From Stictocephala bisonia (lineage: Eukaryota; Arthropoda; Insecta; Hemiptera; Membracidae), in the NCBI GenBank assembly GCA_035578905.1, contig JAQJVL010000151.1, positions 311,001-375,000 of the forward strand: a DNA stretch of 64,000 nt. The letters run 5' to 3'. Position numbers and translations under genes: made by a program. Each line of letters opens with the position of its first letter. Position 1 is the first letter of the stretch. Of this stretch, positions 50,479 to 62,807 are shown one piece after another. The notes under the pieces were generated by a model, which did not search any database, was not told the origin of the DNA, and saw only the letters and a program-made list of their open reading frames with translations.

Positions 50479-50817
50479 ATATACAGTACAAGTAAACGTC
50501 TCATAACACAAATTTATTACAATATAAGCACAAAATGCACATATATATTACAATACAAGTACAAAGTGCACAAAATTATGGTGATCGATTTCGGTGAACC
50601 ACGCTCACCTTTCTCAGACCAGAAGGGATTCACAAAAGAATCAGACCAGAAGGGATTCTTTTGTGAATCCCTTTGGTCTGAGAAAGGTGAGCGTGGTTCA
50701 CCGAAATCGATCACCATAATATTTGTGCATATTGTACTTGTATTGTAATATATATGTGCATTTTGTGCTTATATTGTAATACATTTGTGTTGTGAGACGT
50801 TTACTTGTACTGTATAT
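50479..50817. mobile_element. Near-perfect hairpin element with hammerhead-like motifs, copy 2
   Basis: The arms (about 50479-50640 and 50660-50817) are almost exact inverted copies: ACAGTACAAGTAAACGTCTC, AATATAAGCACAAAATGCAC, ATTACAATACAAGTACAAAG, ATGGTGATCGATTTCGGTGA and their complements. The tip carries a short extra direct repeat of TCAGACCAGAAGGGATTC. The near identity of the arms suggests a recent inverted duplication or correction between arms. There is no ORF. It is the best preserved member of the family that includes 9.1 kb and the Penelope-like 3' end at 33.6 kb. Confidence 0.85.
50674..50716 (+). ncRNA. Hammerhead-ribozyme-like motif, core with one substitution
   Basis: TGGT, CTGAGAA, A + GGTGA-loop-TCACC, GAAA, TCGATC, ACCA. 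The core has A where CTGAnGA requires G, which should abolish cleavage. The other arm (about 50579-50621, minus strand) carries the same change, so both arms derive from one already mutated copy or were homogenised. Confidence 0.35.
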
Positions 50818-52246
50818 ATTATTATTTTTTTCTTGGTATGCTAGTGTGTCATAACTCAAATATTTATGCTTTTACATAATTTGTGCTTTTGACTTTGTTT
50901 GTTTAGAAAAGGATCTTCGTTCGATTCAGCTGAGTGATCTAAAATAGTTCACTCGAAGGTCTACACCAACGTACTACTAATGTATTTGTTTCTATCTTCC
51001 TAACTTGTACGAATATCTGCCATATTTAGTTCATATTATATTCTCCTTGAATGTAGTCGTAAGGTGACAGTGAGTAGGCGGTGGTTTGGCAATTAATACG
51101 CAGTCAGACTGTCAATGTCAACCCCTTTGATCCTCCATCACTTGTGAATCAGCACAACACTGCTGGTGTCTAATGTCACATGACTCATGTGGCTCATTAT
51201 ATATCAGTCATAAACTAACATAAAATTCTTATACAATATCTTAGTAGATGATGTTCAGAAATATAATTTGTTAAAGTTTAAAAAGGAAGCTCAACTGCTT
51301 TATAATTATTGTATACATAACATTCATCACGTCACTCTTATTTAGTTAAATACTAAACAATAAACATTCAATATTTAATATTAAATGTTCATTAAGCAGC
51401 TAAAGGCATGGAGTGATAATTATATAATCTACAACCAACATTTTGTATCTTAAAAATTACAAATAGTTTTAAAAAGTTGCATACACATTTATGGTGCGGA
51501 ATCATTATGTTTCTCTGTTTCAGAATCAACTGTTCCGTGTCTTTCTATTTATTTAGTATAAATAGTAAATATATTACAACTCATTAAGCTAGAATACCTT
51601 CTAGAGCGGAACGGAGAGATCCTGACTTTTGTACCTCTAACACAGTAATTTACTGCCAAAAGGAATTTGAAGTTATATTAATTGTAATGTTATAAATTAT
51701 ATTTCCTAGGATCACACAGAAAGCATTCATTCTGCGTGAAACTCATAAATATGCATAATTTACATGCATGATTGTTGTATATAAATATTTTATTAAATCA
51801 TTTCTCGTACACAACATATTTAATTTTACAGTGTTCTTTGTATTCAGATGTCAGTAGAATACTAAAAATGTAAATATTTGTAAGAAAAAACCAAATAAAA
51901 CTATGATGTCTCTCAGTACTATTTTACGGTCCTTATTTTAGGGTTACAAATTCTACTTTGTAATACGTCGTGAATTTGAATGTATCTTGTTCAGATTAAA
52001 CAGAAAATCTAAAAGAAAAACTATACAAATAATTACTACATAGTTTTTAAATATTTTGATACTGTATTTTTAGCTAGTTTTAGACTCAACCATGTTTTCA
52101 TCTTGACTTATAGGAAACTACTAAAAAATTGAATACTTTAAACATTTTCATTATTAATACTGTATTTAAATATAAGAGATTTGACTTCTCTTTTGCAGAT
52201 CACTTTAAAAACTAAGCCTAATGAACACATTGTGTTTATTGTTAAT
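50818..52246. other. AT-rich DNA without recognised gene
   Basis: No gene is recognised. 52110-52245 is the first copy of a ~140-bp repeat found again at 53740-53865, on the other side of the non-LTR insertion. Confidence 0.5.
52110..52245 (+). repeat. Diverged direct repeat, copy 1
   Basis: Shared words with 53735-53865 in the same order: GGAAACTACTAAAAAAT, TTAAACATTTTCATT, TATAAGA, ACTTCTCTTTTGCAG and ATCACTTTAAAAACTAA. The C/T-rich tract followed by CAG looks like a splice acceptor in both copies. Confidence 0.7.
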
Positions 52247-52261
52247 TATTTGGCTAAATTA

Positions 52262-53687
52262 ATTTAGTCCGTGAAAAGCTCCATGGACTAATTAAAAAAA
52301 AATATGGAGGGAAGAAAGACTACCTAACAACTGGAAGGAAGCAACAATATTACCCATTTACAAGAAAGGCGACAAAGAGCAGTGTGAAAACTACAGAGGT
52401 ATATCACTGCTAAGTACTGCTTATAAAGCTCTGTCAAAAATAATTCAGCGCCGATTAGAAGAATTCACCGACACAATAATAGGGGACCACCAAGCGGGTT
52501 TTATAAAGGGACGTTCAACCTCGGATCAAATCTTTATCTTGAAATCAGTCATTGGCAAGTATTGGGAATTCGATCGCGAATTCCATGGACTGTTTATCGA
52601 TTTCTCGAAAGCATATGATAGTCTCAATAGGAAGAAAATATGGAAAAAGATGGAAAAGTTTGGTATACCAAAAAAACTTATTAATCTAGCTAAGATGACA
52701 GTCGAAGGGTCTAAGTGTAAAGTCAGAATTGAGGGTGAATTGTCTGATGCTTTTGAAGTAATAACAGGAGTTTACAAGGAGACGGGCTTTCACCTTTGCT
52801 GTTTAACATAGCTCTAGAAGATGCCCTTCAAAAAATTATACATAAAAACTTAGGTGTAACAGTAGGATGTAAAATTAATATATTAGCATTTGCCGACGAT
52901 GTAACTATTTTAACTGAAACTAAAGAAGACCTTGAAGAAATAACCAAAATCTTCATTCAAGAGACAAGATGCATGGGTTTAAGAATAAATGATGAGAAAA
53001 CCAAGTACATGCACTTTGAAAGAGGTGGCCACCCGCTTACAGAAGTAAATATAGAAGGACATAGCTTTGAAGAGGTGGAGCAGTTTGAATATCTGGGAGT
53101 ACTAATATCCAATAAGAATAGTGAGGAATTAGAAATTGTAAACAGAATAAAACTAGCCAACAGATGCATGTATGCTTGCAATAAGATCTTGTCGTCAAAG
53201 TTACTGTCATGCCGAACTAAAATACGAATATATCAAATGATAATAAGGCCAGTACTTTTATATGGTGCAGAAACCTGGATATTAAATAAAAAAGAAGAGA
53301 ACGAACTCATCGTGTTTGAAAATCGCGTATTAAGAAAAATATTTGGTCCAACATTGGAAAATGGAGAATGGAGGCGCAAGCATAACCAAGAGATAAGACA
53401 GCAGTACAATGACTGTGACATAATAGCAACCGCAAGATCAAGAAGATTGAGATGGGCAGGTCATGTATGGCGTAGAGAACAAGGGACGCTACTGAAGGAA
53501 GCTGGATTGGGAAGACCAGTGGGAAGAAGACCTCTAGGTAGACCAAAAAGAAGATGGTGGGATGGGGTTAAGACAGACACCGCAGCACTTGGAACCACAA
53601 TGGAGGAGGCAGAAAACAGAGAAAGATGGGGATAGCTTGTTGGTGAGGCCAAATCCCTTCTTGGGCATCGATGGCCATGGGAGTAAG
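52262..53687 (+). mobile_element. 5'-truncated non-LTR retrotransposon with 15-bp target duplication
   Basis: TATTTGGCTAAATTA occurs at 52247-52261 and again at 53688-53702, exactly bounding the insertion. It begins within the reverse transcriptase region and ends immediately after the ORF, with no visible poly(A) or microsatellite tail. The protein style differs from the intact RTE-like element at 5.6 kb, so it is a different family. The exact duplication indicates a fairly recent insertion. Confidence 0.85.
52290..53686 (+). pseudogene. Reverse transcriptase of a non-LTR element, truncated and frameshifted
   Basis: The remaining protein starts near WREERLPNNWKEATILPIYKKGDKEQCENYRGISLLSTAYKAL. 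It continues through QAGFIKGRSTSDQIFILK and LFIDFSKAYDSLNRKK. Just after VITGV one base is missing (about 52773-52779), and the next frame continues LSPLLFNIALEDALQ, ILAFADDVTILT (catalytic FADD), YLGVLISN, LLYGAETWIL, RLRWAGHVWRRE and GRPKRRWWDGV. A TAG at 53633-53635 interrupts the C-terminus, after which the same frame reads LVGEAKSLLGHRWPWE to a TAA at 53684-53686. The endonuclease is absent. The C-terminal YGAETW and GHVWRR patterns are RTE-like; the exact clade is not settled. Confidence 0.85.
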
Positions 53688-53734
53688 TATTTGGCTAAAT
53701 TATGCATTAGAAAGATTGACGTGATCAAGTCCTA

Positions 53735-53865
53735 CCTTATTGGGAACTACTAAAAAATCTAACACATTAAACATTTTCATTGTAAATATTTAATTATAAG
53801 ACTTTTTACTTCTCATTTTCAGATCACTTTAAAAACTAACTGTAGTGAATAGATTTTATTTAATT
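53735..53865 (+). repeat. Diverged direct repeat, copy 2
   Basis: Homologous to 52110-52245, including GGGAACTACTAAAAAAT, TTAAACATTTTCATT, ACTTCTCATTTTCAG and ATCACTTTAAAAACTAA. The two copies were adjacent before the non-LTR element inserted between them. Confidence 0.7.
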
Positions 53866-56400
53866 AACATGAGATAATCATAAATTACATATTTTGTAAT
53901 GCTACACGTAACAAGCAAACCTCATACAACCCATATTTATATATTCAAGTATTTTGTTCTTATATCGTAACAAATTCACGTTGTTTGACTTTCACTTTTA
54001 TTGTTTTTCTACCAATACTTAATATGTTAACTAAACAAGGGTTCCGTTTTTACTTTATAATTCTATTTTAATATTATACAAAAAATATTAGTATTCCTGT
54101 CAAACATCGTTATCCACACTCATTTGCTGCTTGGATCTGTAACAACAAATATTTGACATTTGTACCCATCAATGCTTCGAATATTTTACGTATGATGAGA
54201 TAACACTGACTTAACAATCGTTAAAAATGACTTAACAAAATAAATTTCGATCTCTTGAGATGATTATTTTACTGTGAATCAAGGTTATAAAAATACTTTA
54301 AAAATTAAACATTTGTTGAATAATTATATGTAACTATTTAAATAAAAAAAGTACAGGTATAATTTTGTGATTGTGTTAATCTTCATAGTAGGATTAAACA
54401 TAATGTTTGAATGAAATGTGATTTGGTCGTTTAGTAATAATGATGGACATTATTTTTATTCTTGTAAATGTAAAATTGTTCTATACCATCTAACCTTTCA
54501 CTTTTAGGCTTAATATGGATAATATCTCAATTTTCTTTTATTGTTGAAACATTATGGCTCTCTTAAATAAATGTTCAGCAGAAGTTGGTTAATTGTAAAG
54601 TTTGTACTATAGTAAATCTGCTTTAAATATTTGACTAAAAAATTTTCCTGCTTGGCCAATGTAGTTTTTAGGACAAGTTAAATACTTAATTTTAAGTAAT
54701 CAAAAGTTCTTGTGTTTGTTTTTGTTAACGGTAGCGTTATTAGCTTGTAATATATTTTTGATACTGTTCTTTTTTTTTAGCTATTTTTATATCCTCCGTT
54801 GCTCAATATGACTTTTTTTCTTGAATAAGTTATGTTCTTAAGAGAGCAGTTGTTTTCAAGGACATTTAGTTTTTTATTATATTGTTATGGGGTTTGCAAG
54901 TATATGAGCAGAATAATTCATTGCAATAACAATTGTTCTGACTGGTTCATGATTGTAGTGGACTTTTGGGTTTGTGGTAGAGTTTAGGAGTATTATGTTT
55001 TATGGTTCTGCAAAATATCTTTTGGTCGGGAGTAAAAAAAGCAAGATTTGTTGATAGCAAATTATATTTTGTTGTGTTAGGACTTACACACGGAGAGCGC
55101 ATATGCCAGTAAGTCGATGGTTGGATTTACCAGTTTGTGATCAACTTTAGTAGACACCTAACCTAACCTAAACTGACCTAACCCAACCCAACCCAACCGT
55201 AATTGCAATAAAAAATTAGTGGTAGTGATGTAACGGAAAAGGTCCGCACATTTAAAATAATCAATTTTAATTTTAAAAAATGCAAAATTAATTATTTCTG
55301 GAATAAATGAAATATTTTCTTTTTTAAATTAAAAGAAAAGAATTAAAAAAATTTAAATAAGATATTGCCACTCCCGTCAAACAGATAAAGGTAATACTAT
55401 AGTAACTTTTAACAAAGATTTGTATCTAAGGCCTACTACAAGTAGTTTTCACAATAAATCAATTAATATTATTATACAATAAATATAATTGACAGAAATT
55501 ATAAAATATTCTATTTTATGGAATGTTGAAGTAGTGAAGTAAAATAGGAAGTATATGTCAGTTGTTTGAAATATTTTAAAACATTTCATGATTAGTTGTT
55601 AGGAAAATAGAATGTTTTGTCAGATTTCGTTTCAGAATTGTACCGTTACTAATTTTTGTGAAACAAAAAGAAAACACAGAAAAGCCACAATCCTTTCATG
55701 TGCAACCATGCTAACAGCCATAAGCTAGTCACTTAAACGTAAGATCCATAATGGACTACTACTAGTGGTAATGGATGGTGGCGCTCAGATCACTGTATTA
55801 CATCGTAAAAACAGGTCGCATATCTTTAATAGAATCTATTCTTTTTAAACATACTTTTTAGTTCTTACTATTAATTGTATGATAGCAAATTGTTTCTAAC
55901 TATTCTATTTACGTATTTTTTTAATTTAAGACTTTATACTAAAAATAAGGTATTCCCTTCATATCAAAGATTTCTTTATCAAAAAGTTAAGTAATTATTA
56001 CTGTGTTTTTATCAGAATTTTTTTTCTTCAATTCAAAATCTCCAGCCATCTATATAAATGTTCTGCTATTTTAAACTTCTATCACCTGTTGCTGCGTAAA
56101 AAATATGAAATAACTTTTAAACAAGAAGTTTATTGCTTGTTATTTTTTATTTTTAACTGAATGCTTCAAGATCAGGAATTTATGTAATTGTATGCATAGT
56201 TTATGTACAATTTTGAATTTTTTTCTAAAATAATTTGTTTGGCAAATACTAATCATTAAGGTAAAATAAGAAATAACTAAAAAAATTACTTCCTGCAGAA
56301 CGACTCCTTTACATGTTACTGGAATATCGTCACTTCCTGTACTTTGTTAACGTTGTTTTTGCGTCCTTTGTTTGGTGTTTCGTTTCGTTTTCGGTTGGAA
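53866..56400. other. AT-rich DNA; possible fragment of the hairpin family
   Basis: No gene is recognised. 53970-54030 (TCTTATATCGTAACAAATTC, then GTTGTTTGACTTTCAC, and TTCTACCAATA) resembles a decayed outer arm of the hairpin family. 55156-55198 is a degenerate telomere-like tract. 56300-56400 is the leader of the piggyBac gene. Confidence 0.4.
55156..55198. repeat. Degenerate telomere-like tract, CCTAA to CCCAA
   Basis: Three CCTAA units, a short interruption, then CCTAACCCAACCCAACCCAACC. This is the third such tract in the window. Confidence 0.65.
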
Positions 56401-58197
56401 ATGGATGAACAAGACATAGAAGATGCCTTATGTGATACAGATCTCACGGACTTTGAGCATTCTGGGAGTGAGTACATTCCTTCCTCTGAACCTAGTTCTG
56501 ACACGGAAAATGAGTTTTTACGAAATAATGTAGAAAATAACGAACCTCTAGTTGAACCTGTAAATATAACACCTCTTAGTAATTTAGATCCAGCTATTGA
56601 TGAGGTTTCTCAAAATTCTAGTAATAATTCTAATGATGAACAGGAACCTGTTGATGACACAGTCATACCTCCATGTAGTACTACTTGGGGGGATTGTACT
56701 GTCACTGTAAGACAGTTTCCCTTTGTAGGCCAAGAGGGTTTACTGTATGATTTTGATGTAAATGACCCTATGAATGTCTACAGTCAATTTTTGACAGACG
56801 ACATAGTAGATTTAGTTGTTAGGGCGACAAACAAATATGCCCATAATTATTTAAGAACCCATGAGTTGAAACGGAGGTCACTGATGAGACAGTGGACTGA
56901 CTGTGATTCATCTGAAATTCGAAAACTCTTTGGAATAATTATGATTATGGGAATATGCCCTTTACCAAAACTAAGGCTCTATTGGTCTGCCAATGAGGTT
57001 TTTGGCAACATAAAAATAAAAAAAACCATGAAAAGAGACCGTTTTGAGGCACTCCTGAAATGTCTACACTTTCAGGTTGAAGACGAAGACGAGAATGAGC
57101 CTGAACATAGATTGGAAAAATTAAGGAGCTAATAGATGGACTCAACCAACGTTTTCAACGTGTTAATAAACCAGGGGAAAACGTTGTTGTTGATGAAACA
57201 ATGGCGCCATGGCGAGGGAGGCTGATCTTCCGACAGTACAACCCCCAAAAGGCACACAAGTACGGAATAAAAATTTACAAACTCTGTTCTGAGAATTCAT
57301 ATACTTTTAAATTTAAAGTATATGCTGGACAAGCAGACCTTACCGGAAGAGAAGGTCATGCTCAAAAAATGATAATTTATTTAGCATCTGAGTTATTGAA
57401 TGAGGGCCGGACCATTGTCGCTGACAATTTTTACAACACGGTTCCATTAGCAGAATTTCTTCTAGGAAAACGAACTTATTACTGTGGAACTTTGCGAGCT
57501 GATAGAGTTGACAATCCAAAAGACATTGTCAAGAAGAAGCTGCACAAAGGAGAAGTGATTGGGAGTGAAAATGAAAGTGGAGTGAAAGTTATGAAGTGGA
57601 AGGATAAACGGCCTGTTCTAATGATCTCAACCCGACCTGAAGATATGGCTGTTCTTACAAACACCGGCCAACGTAATAGAGCAGGGGAAGAAAAAATGAA
57701 ACCATCATCTGTAGTGGCTTACAACAAAATGAAAAAAGGGGTTGATGTGTCTGATCAACTCTCTGCTTATTACACACCATTGAGGAAAACCATCAAATGG
57801 TACAAGAAGCTTGCGATAGAGCTGATTCTTGGTACCAGTGAGTGTTGTCAACGCTTTTGTAATTTTTAACTCTGGGAAAAATGCAAGACAGAAAATAGAC
57901 ATGCTGAGTTTCCGCTTGGCACTTATTGAAAAATTGACAGCAGATCAGCCAGGACCAGACTTGCCTCTAGCAGTGCAAACACCGAGAAGACGGCCAACTT
58001 CTAGCCACATTTTGGCACAACGACCGGGACCTTGTAGACAGTCAAGAAAACGATGCATTCCATGTTACAAAGACCTAACACAGGAGATCGGTACAAAGGA
58101 AGCCAGGAAGAAAGCCAAGAAGGTGTCAACCTATTGCGAAGACAGTCCAGAACTCCCTACAATGTGTTTACCCTGTTTTAACAAACACAAAAAATGA
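56401..58197 (+). pseudogene. piggyBac-type transposase with two frameshifts
   Basis: The protein belongs to the piggyBac (DDE_Tnp_1_7) family of TTAA-specific cut-and-paste transposases. ATG 56401 (MDEQDIEDALCDTD) starts an acidic N-terminus. The conserved domain shows FGIIMIMGICPLPKLRLYWS, then VVVDETMAPWRGR (first Asp, about 57194), TIVADNFYNTVPLAEFL (second Asp, about 57420), and MKKGVDVSDQLSAYY (third region). The end has the cysteine pattern CIPCYK ... YC ... CLPCFNKH. One base is missing near 57127 (after RLEKLR), and AGTG is duplicated near 57833 (before VVNAFVIFNSG), so the three parts 56401-57132, about 57130-57866 and 57840-58197 are in different frames. No other damage was seen, so inactivation is recent, or the breaks are assembly errors. 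Terminal repeats were not identified. An upstream in-frame ATG at 56344 exists but lies before the conserved start. Confidence 0.9.
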
Positions 58198-58834
58198 AAC
58201 AACCTACATTCATTGTAAATAATTTTTATTTATTCTTTTTCACTTTTATTGTTTTTATCCTTAGTTTATATAATTAATTACAAGCAATTAGTTTTCAAGA
58301 TATATGTACTTGATTTATTATTTGACCCTACGCCTCTTTTTTTTAATAATATGATATCTATATTTGTAGGTCTACTGAAGGTTTCCTAGTTTTATCGCTC
58401 GGCTGAGAGTGGGAACTGTTTTTATATATAAATACGGTGAGGATTCATGTTGAAATCACTTTTCGAAACCAATCTTTCCTCGGTCCTGGTTATAAATTGG
58501 TGGTGAGTTTGTGATGGGGATGGTTTGTTGGGAAGGGGTGGGGGCAATTGCGTTTTCTTCTTCCAATAAAACGCGTTTACTCTAAGTACCTCAGTACTTA
58601 ATAACTTCCCTTTTAGCCTCCAAACTATATTTAGCGCCCTTTTAAATATCAAATCTGCAATATCATTTTTATGTACGTAATTCCTGTTTACGACTATTTT
58701 TCAACAAGGTTTTCCTTTATTATACCTCTGAGTAAATATTTTGGTCTACTATTATTCTAGCAGCTATATAGATATGTATATATTACGTAATAAAATGACT
58801 TTCCGATGACCAGCGTGTTGAAATATGGTTGAAT
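58198..58834. other. Downstream of piggyBac; no recognised gene
   Basis: Nothing coding was recognised; a piggyBac 3' terminal repeat is expected here but was not found by eye. Confidence 0.4.
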
Positions 58835-58990
58835 TGTGACGTACAAATTGGCTGAGCAGTCATCAGATGTTGGTTCTTAATAGAGACAGCTCAGGTTCGA
58901 ATCCTGGACACTATTGCCTCATTGTGGATGGTCGTTTGTTCCTTCGTCCTTTGATACAAATACTGATAAAATACTAAAGCAATAGACATC
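58835..58990 (+). repeat. tRNA-like promoter segment, possible SINE or tRNA pseudogene
   Basis: TTGGCTGAGCAGT (58848-58860) resembles a polymerase III A box, and GGTTCGAATCC (58894-58904) is a perfect B box, at about tRNA spacing. GGCTGAGCAGT ... GGTTCGAATCC is closest in style to a Leu/Ser tRNA. The acceptor stem does not close, so it is a pseudogene or the head of a tRNA-derived SINE. The tail was not delimited. Confidence 0.5.
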
Positions 58991-61900
58991 GTTTATTTTA
59001 ACAATATGAACAATACAACATTCTGAAGGCAACGTTGATTTACTACTTAGAGGGCATTAACACTCGTATTTAGTAGTAAAACTAATAATAATACACAGCC
59101 CACATAGGTTGGAGTTGTATACTTGTATTACGTTATTGAAGATATGATTTACTTTATTACAGGGGCCAGAAATACCATGTTCTAAAATCGTATTCCAAAG
59201 AGTCACACCACTTGCATTTGTCTGGCTGAGAGTAGTATTTAGTTAGTCTTAAAGCGCTTGTTCATAACAAATTATTGCAGGATATTATATTGCAACATTC
59301 AGTGGCATTTATAATTTGATACTGCCAAGTATCGTGCTATCTTCCTTTCTTTATATATCGCCAAATTATTAAAGTTTTCCTTAACTAAAACGACACCGTT
59401 AGGTTAAACCCGTTTTCCAATTTTGGAATTTTTAGTTTAAATACCACACAAAACCTTATTTACTACAGTAGCTTGAGTATCCCTCTCTATATTGAATTAA
59501 ATATTATCTCTAGATGACGGATCTTCCATTAAAACACCCATCAGGCCAAAGTTAATTAATACAATTTTTATTTATGTCTGTAGACGGTTAAGAAAAATCA
59601 AACTGCATTGCCAATACTGCAAAAATAGTATTAACTACAGCATCAAAAACCAGGTTTAATTGACAATTTTTAAATCCTTAAACACTTACCGTCGGCTAGA
59701 AAGTTTAAAATTAGTTATAAGTATGTTATTTTAAATTAAAAAAAATATATGTTTGCGTTATGTTGTTGAAGGGGATGCACGGACAATATTCGCTCTGCTC
59801 TTGGATGTACTGTCCAAGTTAGGTTTTACTGATTACTAAACCAGTTGTACAGAATCTCATATTCCCAAAACAGATCATACAGAAACTCTAAATCAGTGCA
59901 ATGTGAACCTTCATACAACCACTAAATCCAATTACAGATTCCTCGTGTTACTGTAGATTTATCGCTAATAAGTCATGTGAAATGGGATAAATATGCAAAT
60001 GGCTTCTACCTATGAGTTAGGTCAATAGTAAATGCAAGTATCACATTGTCATTAATTAATTATGGACGTTTATAATGTATGTTGCATCATATCACAACTG
60101 TAAGGTCCTGTGTTCTCAAATAGTACTTGGACTATTTATTGACCTGAAGACTCGTCACAGCTAACTGATTATTTACACCTAAAGTTAACAGCACGATCAA
60201 GTTTATCATAATTGTAATCTGTTTCAGGTAAACTTGTGATGTTCAAGTTTGATTAATTCACCCTTTAACAGTAAGTTAATTAATATATGTAATATATAAT
60301 TATAAAATGGACTAATTTCTTTGGCTCCTACTGTCTCTGTAGCTTAATATATTTTTAAAGCGAATATTCAAATTGTTTTCTAAATATTTTCACGACACAG
60401 AACTGTTACCTCACATACATGTAGCTATGAAGGTATAATATGGCTGTAGATATTATCATCAACTGATGATGTCATAGTTGGTGAAAAACGCTTTTTAAAG
60501 TTTAAACTTTTGGGGAACTACTAGGCTGCCTTTAACTTTCTTTTTAGCCTAAATTAGACGTCATAATTGGAGGTAAAGGCCTGAAATTCTATTAAAATCA
60601 ATACACGTAAACTCTGAAAATTTTTGCTTTTGAAAATAATTTTTAAATAGATAAAAAGAACACGCTTCTAGTACAAATTGAAATAGATAACTAATGCAAT
60701 ACCATTTAAGTATAATTTTCAGTGGCTGGAAATCATAATATATGAATAGCTACGTCGGGGTATATAGTGAAATATCAATATTAAAGCTTTTGCAACACTG
60801 TTTATTTGGTGTATTTTCTAGTGACCAAAACAAATAAATTTAATACCTGATCCTTCAACAAAGCTATAAAAAGCTGGATTACAGAATTTTTCATTACTAA
60901 CAAATATTTATAATTTATTCTGTAAACGAACTGTATAAGAAAAATCATTAAAAGATGTCAGCAGACCTCGACATAATCTGTTAATACGATATTTCACCCT
61001 CAAGGTCCAATATGTAATAGTATTTTTTATTTGTGTTATTAATATTTTTATTTATTTTGACCATAGTTTATCATTAATAAACTATGAATTAGTTTAATTT
61101 AAAGATGACTAATAGTAATAAGGTAAAGCCCTATAATAATGCTGTAACTTTTTTGTTACTTTATGCTTTTAGCATTTAAAAATTATCATGATAAATCAAA
61201 TTAAATGTAAATTTAATAATATATCTTATCTATTAACATAGGTGTATGATCTGTTAAAATAAGCGTAGTCTTAGTAAAGTTTAAAAGGATGTTTTGTATG
61301 AAAATTACATCCAATAATTTTTACTATAAAAAGTAAAACAGATGGTGTTATAAAATAAAATAAATAGGTTGGATGTAAGGATATTGAATTGTCAGCAATG
61401 TTTAAGGTTTATTTATAAAAGTAAAGGTCAATTGAGTTTATTCTAGAAGTGCTGTCATACTGAATAGATAATGACTATCCATGGAGAAATTAGTGAACCC
61501 TGAAGAAAGTTTAGTGAACCTATAGTATATGGATAGCCTGTCATGGCGAGTTCACTTGACAGACACAATGCATGAAAGGGTTGACCCCTTCCCTGACTAT
61601 TCATATATTGGACATGTTATACCTTCACATAGCTAAAGAATATTTTCTTTCGCAACTACTAAATGCCATGGAATGTTAGCAATTATAAAAATGAGCATAT
61701 TTTATAATATATGTGCTAATTTTAAACGTTTATGTTTGTGAGAATCATCACCGACGTGATGGTAATAGGCTATAGTAACAATGAAACCATATAAAAATTC
61801 GTCCTACGCCAGGTATTCCTGTGGTCTACAAGTTGCTCGAATGTGCTTTGCTGTTGGATTGTATAACTTGAAAGTTTTATATAAGGTGCTATAACAAGTT

Positions 61901-62807
61901 CAATATTTTTTTTTAACTGGATAGTAATCATATAATTATGAACAATTTATTACGTATTTTCTTAAAATAATTATTAGTAAGTGTATTATTCTTGCTACAC
62001 GTAACTGTTGCTACATTCAATTAAAAGGAATGTTTTGGCCCAATGGGATGACTGTCATTAGTAAACCTCTCCCGTACTGTAAATATGGCTAATTGACCTT
62101 GAATTTTTAAAAAGGATATAATTTACAACTGTCGAGGTATAGTTTCCCATTAAATCCATTTTCTAACAATTATATATATTTTTCACTATTGTAGAATGTG
62201 TGAAAAAGTTAAAAATATCTTTGAGGTAACACTTATTGTCAATCGCTTTTCATTTTAAGCTTTTGCTTTTAACCTAAGAAATGTTTGGTTATTTATGTGA
62301 GATGCTGCAACTTCATAAATATAATCCTCACGATTATGATAAAGGCTGCAAAAATAACAGAACAACGAAATTTAAATTTACTGTTTTAGAAATAATATTA
62401 GTAAATGAAGAATGTGATGGGCTATAAAGAAAGCCTGTTGGCTCGAGACCAGCCTGGGGCCTTTAGTGACATATAATCAATACGGTCTCTGTGTCTTATC
62501 TCAGTTAAGCCTTCACTCTATATAAGTTTGGAGTATGCTTCAAGTTTTTACTATCTGAGCACAGAAATTAAATCAATGTCATGCAAATAGAGTAGTGTTA
62601 ACTTCTTCTCGATTAAATGTACATACATGCAATAAAAATTACATGGTTTTGCTACTTTTATAAGATTATTAATACATGGTTAAAGATGTGTTTACTATTT
62701 ATACATTAGGATTTTGTCTTCTTTTCATAGACTCAATGGGTCAACAATAATAAAAAGGTTAAGTAATAGTTTTTGAAAGGAGATTATAGTTTATATAGTC
62801 TTAAGAT
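58991..62807. other. AT-rich DNA without recognised gene
   Basis: No gene is recognised over 3.8 kb. A degenerate hammerhead-like string near 60463-60493 is treated under findings. Confidence 0.5.

Noticed and set aside
55200..58700. piggyBac terminal repeats with TTAA duplication
   Set aside because: No matching CCC...-type ends next to TTAA were found on both sides.
62440..62475. GGCTCGAGACC as a pol III B box
   Set aside because: No A box at suitable spacing upstream; a B-box-like word alone is weak evidence.
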